The notes beneath the pieces are model-generated. The model made no database searches. It was not told where the DNA came from and worked only from the letters and a program-made list of their open reading frames with translations. Positions 58,281-64,000 of a DNA stretch of 64,000 nucleotides are shown here, one piece after another (position 1 is the first letter of the stretch; the number at the start of each line of letters is the position of its first letter). This DNA comes from Gonatopus flavifemur. Taxonomy: Eukaryota; Arthropoda; Insecta; Hymenoptera; Dryinidae. The translations under genes and the position numbers were made by a program. The DNA lies in contig JAFFJZ010000052.1 of the NCBI GenBank assembly GCA_018340375.1, positions 124,001-188,000 of the forward strand. The letters are read 5' to 3'.

Positions 58281-61200
58281 CCCCGTGGATGATTGCGCCT
58301 CCCCGTGGATGATTGCGGGTCTTCCAGGGGGATATTCATGATACCTGTCCTTGATATCCTTTTTATCCATCCCTGGTAGTATCTGCTCCCTTTACGTGGT
58401 GGGGAGGATAAGTATCTCAGAGTTGGATCTTGTTTTTTGAGTGGAATAAACTACTCAAGAGAAAGAATACAAACTGAGAGAAACGAAATCATCCTAATGC
58501 CAGAAACATCGGCAAGATCAAACGGAAGGAAAGCAAGGGGAAACTACCTTCCTTGACATGTTTCAATACTTCCCGAGGAAATGAAACCTTTTTCCCAACC
58601 TGGAATATTATGTAACAAAAACAAACAAACAAATCAATAAATACATGATGGCGCTCTCTCGGGTAAAATATTCCGGAGGTAAACTAGTCTCCCGTTCGGA
58701 TCTCCGGGTGGAGGCTGCTCGAGGAAGCTTCATCAGCAAGGAACGAAAACCGAAGAATAGGATAGGGAAAAGAAACAACATTCTTCGAGTCAGAGCGTGG
58801 AATGTTAGATCACTGAGGCAAGCGGGAAAATTAGAAAATTTGAAATTAGAAATGAACAGGTTGAATATAGACGTAATGGGGATTAGCGGAATGAGATGGC
58901 CACAAGAGGGCGATTTCTGGAGTGGGGATTATAGAATAATTCATACAGGATCAAAGAACGGTCAAGCAGGTGTAGGAATTGTAATGCATAAAAGAGTAGG
59001 AAATAGAATAGATAATTATTTGCGACATAATGAACGTGTGATGATGGTTAGAATCAGAACAAAACCGGTAGACACAGTCATAGTCCAAGTATACATGCCC
59101 ACATCTGCATATTCGGAGGAAGATATTGAAAAAACGTACGAAGAAATAGAAGAAGTGATAGAATATGTGAAGGGAGAAGAGAATTTGATAGTGATGGGGG
59201 ATTGGAATGCGGTAGTAGGACAAGGAAAACAGGACAACATTATAGGAGATTTCGCGGTAGGGAGGAGGAACGATAGAGGACAACGTTTAATCGAATTTTG
59301 TGAAAATCATAAGATGGTTATCACAAACACTTTATTCGAAAATCATCCAAGAAGAATCTACATTCGGAAAATGCCAGGAGATACAGCAAGATACCGAATT
59401 GATTACATATAAGTGAAACAAAGATTTAGAAACCAAGTGAAAAACTGTAAAACTTATCCCGGTGCAGATATAGATAGTGATCATGATATGTTGATGATGA
59501 AATGTTCTCTGAAATTCAAATCTCTGAAGAAGAAAAGGAAAATGCAGAAAAGATGGAATTTGAAGAACCTGAAGCAAAAACAAACACATGAGGCATTCGA
59601 GAAAATGTTGGATGAAAAATTGAGAGATCAAAAAGAGAAAGACTTGGGAATAGAGAGGAGATGGACAAAGATGAAGGGGAATATAAGAGAATGTGCGGAT
59701 AAGATTTTGAAGAATGATGGAGTAGAAGCTAAAAACCCATGAATAACGGGAGAAATTTTAGAATTGATAAATGAAAGAAGAAAATACAAGAATAATGATA
59801 GCCAAGAAGGCCAGCAACGATACAAATCATTGAGAAATAAAATAATAAGAGAATCAAGGAAAGCAAAAGAACAGTGGTTAGAAGAGAAATGTCAGGAAAT
59901 AGAAATAAGATTGCATTTAGGAAAAATAGATGAAGCATATAGGATTATTAAAAGATTTTTCGGACAAATGAAATCTAGAAGCAATAAGATTAGAAACTCT
60001 CTAGGACGACAATTGATAAAAACGGAAGAGAAAATAGAACAGTGGATCAATCATTTGGAAGACTTGTATAGAGGAAACGATGATATAGCACTATTAGAGA
60101 AGGAGGAGGATGTAGATGAGGAAGAATTGGGAGATTCGATATTGAGATCAGAATTCGACAAGGCTTTGAAAGAATTGAAAAATAATAAAGCGCCAGGCAT
60201 AGATGGCATGAGTGCGGACCTTATAAAAGCCTCCAGTGAAGGAACTCGCGACGCACTGTTTGAATTGATTAGAGATATGTACGAAAAAGGAGAAGTACTG
60301 GAAGATTTCCAAAAGAATAAAATTGTCGCTATCCCGAAAAAACAAGGGGCAGACAAATGCGAGAACTACAGAACGATCAGTTTAACTTCACATGCTTCGA
60401 AAATACCGACCAAAATTATATACAGGAGGATGGAAAATAAAATAGAGAGTAGATTGGCAGAGGATCAGTTTGGTTTTAGAAAAAATAGGGGAACGCGAGA
60501 AGCAATCTTAGCACTCAGGGCAGTAATAGAGAAAAGGATAGCGCTGAAGAAATCTGTGTACATAGGTTTTGTAGATATACAAAAGGCTTACGATAATGTG
60601 GACTGGGAGAAGATGTTTGCGATCCTGAAGAAGGTGGGAATAAATTATAAAGATAGAAGAATAATATACGAATTATATAAGAATCAAAGTGCAATAATAG
60701 ACATAGAGGGTCAGGAAGATGAAGCACAAATAAGAAGAGGGGTGAGACAAGGATGCTCATTATCGCCACTGATGTTCAATTTATATATAGAAGAAGCAAT
60801 GAACGAAGTGAAGGAGGAAATTCAATCGAAATTACAGATTCAGGGAGAAAATATAAGTATGTTGAGATTCGCGGATGACATAGCTATATTGGCCACGAGT
60901 AGTACTGAATTAGAAAATATTCTCAACACCATGAGAACAATATTATTGGGAAACTATTGTATGAATATAAATAAAGACAAAACAAAATTCATGATGTGTA
61001 CAGCAGCGAAAACAGCTAGAAGAACGAGAATCAAAATAGATACCGAGACAATTGAACAGGTGAAAGCATTCAAATATCTAGGAAGCATAATTACAGAGAA
61101 CGGCAGAAGCGAAAGAGATATAAGAGCAAGAATAGCACAAGGGAAACAGGCTTTCTATCAAAAGAGACAGTTATTATGCTCAAAAAATATAAGCTTGGAA

Positions 61201-61651
61201 GTAAGGAAGAAATTCTTGAAAAGTTACGTTTGGAGCACAGCATTATATGGTTGCGAAACTTGGACAATGGGGAAAACTGATCAACGAAGACTTGAAGCTT
61301 TTGAAATGTGGTGTTATAGGAGGATGCTCAGAATAAAATGGATAGACAAAGTCAAAAATGAAGAAGTACTCGAGCAGATAAATGAAGAAAGGAATCTTTT
61401 GAAACACATCGTGAAGAGGAGAAGCAATCTTATAGGACACACATTACGGCATGAGAGTTTATTGAAAACAATATTGGAAGGGAAAATGAATGGTAAAACT
61501 GGTAAAGGTAGACCTAGAGCAAGTTATATGAAGCAAATCGTACAAGACAAGGGATGTAGTAGATATGTAGAAATTAAACGTTTGGCGGATAATAGACAGG
61601 GGTGGAGGGTTTCATCAAACCAGTCGTAAGACTGATTACTTCATGATGATG
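58281..61651 (+). mobile_element. RTE-type LINE, nearly full length with target duplication
   Basis: A 12-bp direct repeat AGAGTCACCCCT flanks the element (58269-58280 and 61652-61663). The 5' end has a 19-20 bp direct duplication (CTCCCCGTGGATGATTGCG). The single ORF at 58645-61629 covers endonuclease and RT. The 3' end is the short TGATGATG motif typical of RTE LINEs, with no poly(A). Confidence 0.9.
58645..61629 (+). pseudogene. RTE endonuclease-reverse transcriptase, two premature stops
   Basis: The frame opens at the ATG 58645 (MMALSRVKYSGGKLVSRSDL). The endonuclease reads AWNVRSLRQAGK, GISGMRWPQ, VMGDWNAVVGQG and SDHDMLMM. The RT reads NKAPGIDGMSADLIKA, FVDIQKAYDNVDWEK, RQGCSLSPLMFNLY and RFADDIAILATSS. 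The C-terminal end includes GCETWTMGKTDQRRLEAFEM and RLADNRQGWRV. Stops at 59410 (TAA) and 59740 (TGA) are in the same frame, with no frameshift. The total is about 995 codons, a typical length. RTE proteins prime reverse transcription on nicked target DNA in the nucleus. Confidence 0.9.
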
Positions 61652-61773
61652 AGAGTCACCCCTAATAAATGCAGCTGTATTTCCTAGAGGATCCAACCGT
61701 GCTGCGACTGAAACAGGGCATACTTGAAACGAAACATCACGCGAATGAGATAGCAGAAAAACCATAGATTCCA

Positions 61774-61981
61774 CACGGAAAAAAATGTATGGTTGTTTCA
61801 ACCGACCGTATCGCTATATTCGGCTCAGCTCAAACTTATGGTTGCCTGAACCAGAAATTTGATTGTGACAAACAGGAAGTCGACAACATTTACTAAATTT
61901 CTGGTTCAGGCAACCATAAGTTTGTGGTGAGCCTAATAACGCCATACAGTTGGTTGAAACAACCATACAATTTTTTCCGTG
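61774..61981. mobile_element. Palindromic MITE, about 208 bp
   Basis: The arms of about 90 bp begin CACGGAAAAAAATGTATGGT at the left and CACGGAAAAAATTGTATGGT when the right end is read inward. The inner parts share AAACTTATGGTTGCCTGAAC. A spacer of about 45 bp separates them. It has no coding capacity and lies directly beside the inverted Cys-rich family copies. Confidence 0.7.
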
Positions 61982-61984
61982 CAC

Positions 61985-62252
61985 TTGGGCGTGATTCCAT
62001 TCTCAAAGCTACTCTCTCCAAGGCCACTCTTATTGCTGAAACACCAATATGAATCAGTCGCATGACAAAATACCTTTTTCGAACCATTGGCTTGTCAGGG
62101 ATCATTTGGGTCATTTATGCACCCGAACTCTTGCCTCCTTTTACTAACTTCACAAATTTTCATCGACTGAATAAAACGATGATAAAATATTCGATTGCGA
62201 TAACTCGATACAACATCTTCCAATTTATATCCATTCCGGACGAGAAGCGCAA
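61985..62252 (-). pseudogene. Minus-strand, internally deleted copy of the Cys-rich family N-terminus
   Basis: The minus strand reads ICEVSKRRQEFGCINDPNDP, a stop, and then KKVFCHATDSYWCFSNKSGL. The plus-strand copy at 62463-62930 has ICKISKRRREFQCVNRPND and, about 100 residues later, KEPFCHATDCYYCLSNKSGF. The segment between them is missing here. The two copies face away from each other with about 150 bp of unrelated spacer (about 62253-62408). Confidence 0.6.
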
Positions 62253-62462
62253 CAATAAGAATGGCCCAAATTGATTTTTTGGGAGAATTGGATTCAGTTT
62301 GGGTAATGATACGTTTTGGAAGACAAACCGTTTCGTTAAAATACAATGAAAAAACATTTGAAAATCATCAAACATCGTTCACGATTTTCAATTTTTTTCA
62401 CTTGGGGCGCTTCTCATCTGGAAAGGTTATAATGTGAGAAGTATTGTTGTATCGAGTCATAA

Positions 62463-63277
62463 TTGCCTAATATTTCATCTTCGTTTTGTGGAATTTGTAA
62501 AATAAGTAAGAGAAGACGGGAATTCCAGTGCGTGAATAGACCGAACGATTTTTGCAATGTTTGTGGGGAGTTTATGGTGGAAAAGAATGTGCGGAAATAC
62601 ACTGATGCGTTACAAAGAAGTTATCGGAATTACTTTGGAATGTCACCGAGTCTTATCGATCCATGGACACCGAAATCTCTGTGTACTGTATGCCAATCAA
62701 TTCTCAGCAAATGGGCTGCTGGTCAAAGGTATAAATTTTCTTGTCCTGAATGTATTTGATGTATACAAACATTCATATGTTTTCACTTCCGCCGATACAT
62801 GAAATTCGATACGCCAATGGTTTAGAAAGAGCCATTTTGTCATGCGACTGATTGCTATTACTGTCTCAGCAATAAGAGTGGCTTTGGGAAGAGTTTGAAA
62901 TGTAATTATGCTCAAGTGGGATAAGTGATTTTTCCGGTACCCCATTCGAGTGATGTTCCGTTTCCAGTGTGCTCTTTTTCAGTCGTAGAATCGTCAGACT
63001 CTTCAGACCCTTCAGGAGGAATGGCTATATCAATTGAGAGCGACTCCGAATCGAAGCCGGAGCAACAATTATTATCACAGGCAATATTGAACGACTGGGT
63101 GCGGGATTTGGACCTCACAGAAGAAAAGTCAGAAGTACTCGCATCTCGCATGAAACAACATGGTTCTTCAGCTGCATGTGTGAAAACTACGGTCTACAGA
63201 AATCGACATGAGTCTCACGCGAAGTATTTCACGAAGATGAATCAAATTTGTTATTGTAATGATGTTTCTGGTTCCTT
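62463..63277 (+). pseudogene. Cys-rich arthropod multi-copy protein, N-terminal part, three stops
   Basis: One frame runs from 62463 to about 63277. It reads CGICKISKRRREFQCVNRPN, FCNVCGEFMVEKNVRKYTDA, NYFGMSPSLIDPWTPKSLC, then MKFDTPMV, a stop, and KEPFCHATDCYYCLSNKSGF. It continues with VPHSSDVP and QAILNDWVRDLDLTEEKSEV, then LASRMKQH and VYRNRHESH. Stops fall at about 62757 (TGA), 62823 (TAG) and 62922. The pattern (CxxCGxF...YFG...DxxWxPHxVC...TDCYFC...LNDLVRDL...LASRL) is that of an uncharacterised family repeated in many insect genomes. Paired Cys suggest zinc binding. The sequence ends where a gypsy fragment begins, and its C-terminal half is absent here. Confidence 0.55.
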
Positions 63278-64000
63278 CAATGAGTGTTTCTTCCTCGTCC
63301 ATCGGCTGCTTCCCTCTCCTTCGTCAATCGACCATTCCAAGCGCTCACTAGGATTCTCGATCTTGCCCGAACTCCTCGTTAACCGTCCCACACTCGGCCG
63401 TTTCTCAGGGATCCTCGCTCCCGAGGATAATTCCCGATATCTTTCCATTTGATTCGCTACTGAGGTCGTAATTTGTTGCCCCTCACTTTCGCCGACTTTG
63501 CTCATCTCATACCGATTGTATCCTATTTGTCGGAGGATCTCGTATGGCCCCAAATACTTCGAACATATTTTCCGTCCCGGCCCACGCTGATTCCGTTCGA
63601 TTGCCACAAGGTCTCCTTCACGATACTGGTTGGCAGCTTTACATCGTCGATTGTACTGCTGGCGATTCTCATTTTGGATTCCATCAATATTTTGCTCAGC
63701 CATCCGTCTTAAATATTCTCGATCGGCGTCGTATATACTTAGTGCCTCCTACTCTAGTAATTCCAAAATCCGACTGTGTTCTTGGTAGCGCATCTTGGTT
63801 CCAATCGAAGCTTCGAAGGGTGTGATGCCTATACTCTGAAAAGGACTATTGATACTTCCCTGTACTTGATCTACGTATTTGTACCATTTACTTGGATCAT
63901 CAGAAGCCAATTTGGTTAAAACTGGGATGATGATACGATTGATTCGTCCCACTTGGCCGTTTCTTCGGGGCACTCCGGTGGCAATGGTAACGTGGGTCAT
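63251..64000 (-). pseudogene. Ty3/gypsy integrase C-terminal part, runs off right edge
   Basis: The minus frame enters at 64000 with THVTIATGVPRRNGQVGRIN, where the family has GQVER. The catalytic Glu is replaced by Gly. It goes on with WYKYVDQVQGSIN and GITPFEASIGTKMR, meets a TAG near 63749, and continues with YREGDLVAIERNQRGPGRKI and KYLGPYEILRQIGYNRYEM, the GPY-like tail that helps bind DNA. It ends near 63260 without a visible LTR and abuts the Cys-rich family copy. It is a different gypsy lineage from the one at 31-36 kb. The rest lies outside the window. Confidence 0.8.

Noticed and set aside
59016..59240. Minus-strand ORFs repeated at 52339-52563
   Set aside because: They are shadows of the conserved RTE endonuclease on the plus strand.

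Overview
The window looks like a repeat-rich, AT-rich stretch of an arthropod nuclear genome, most likely an insect. The support is canonical GT-AG introns, insect-type transposable elements (DD41D and DD34D mariner-like elements, BEL/Pao, Harbinger, RTE, an R2/NeSL-like LINE with C2H2 fingers, Ty3/gypsy) and a MADF/BESS-type coding remnant. I cannot name the order. No rRNA, tRNA, CRISPR or bacterial-type operon was seen. Nearly all recognisable coding sequence belongs to mobile elements, and almost every copy carries stops, frameshifts or deletions.

Layout. 1-4.4 kb (minus): a broken multi-exon EnSpm/CACTA-like transposase gene that runs off the left edge. Its 5' part is a row of acidic exons that are all phase 0, and five of them are tandem duplicates. 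5.1-6.6 kb (plus): a divergent three-exon gene model of unknown function. 7.8-9.8 kb: a complete DD41D element with long inverted repeats. 9.9-11.5 kb: the end of a MADF/BESS-like gene, whose last exon is caught in a three-copy 320-bp tandem repeat. 13.1-14.0 kb: a hAT-like MITE and an internally deleted mariner. 14.3-22.1 kb: a full-length BEL/Pao element with both LTRs, inserted into a Harbinger transposase fragment (22.2-22.8 kb). 25.0-29.1 kb: a two-ORF LINE. 29.3-31.1 kb: a GC-rich, G-skewed block. 31.4-36.0 kb (minus): a degenerate Ty3/gypsy element. 38.5-43.9 kb (minus): a GC-rich R2/NeSL-like LINE, with further 5' fragments at 29.3 and 49.8 kb. 44-47 kb: a decayed, basic coding-like region. 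47.1-49.0 kb: a second DD41D element. 52.2-54.6 and 58.3-61.65 kb: a degenerate and a near-complete RTE LINE. 56.3-57.5 kb: a near-intact mariner. 58.0 and 62.0-63.3 kb: pieces of one Cys-rich arthropod protein family, including a head-to-head pair. 63.3-64 kb (minus): the integrase end of another gypsy element.

These parts do not form one pathway. The window is best read as nested insertions. The BEL/Pao element sits inside Harbinger, MITEs sit in introns of the transposase and divergent genes, and a DD41D element lies just upstream of the MADF/BESS remnant. The most unusual signals are the tandem acidic exons, a 5S-rRNA-like module in the R2/NeSL-like 5' leader, the tandem-triplicated BESS exon, and the head-to-head Cys-rich family.
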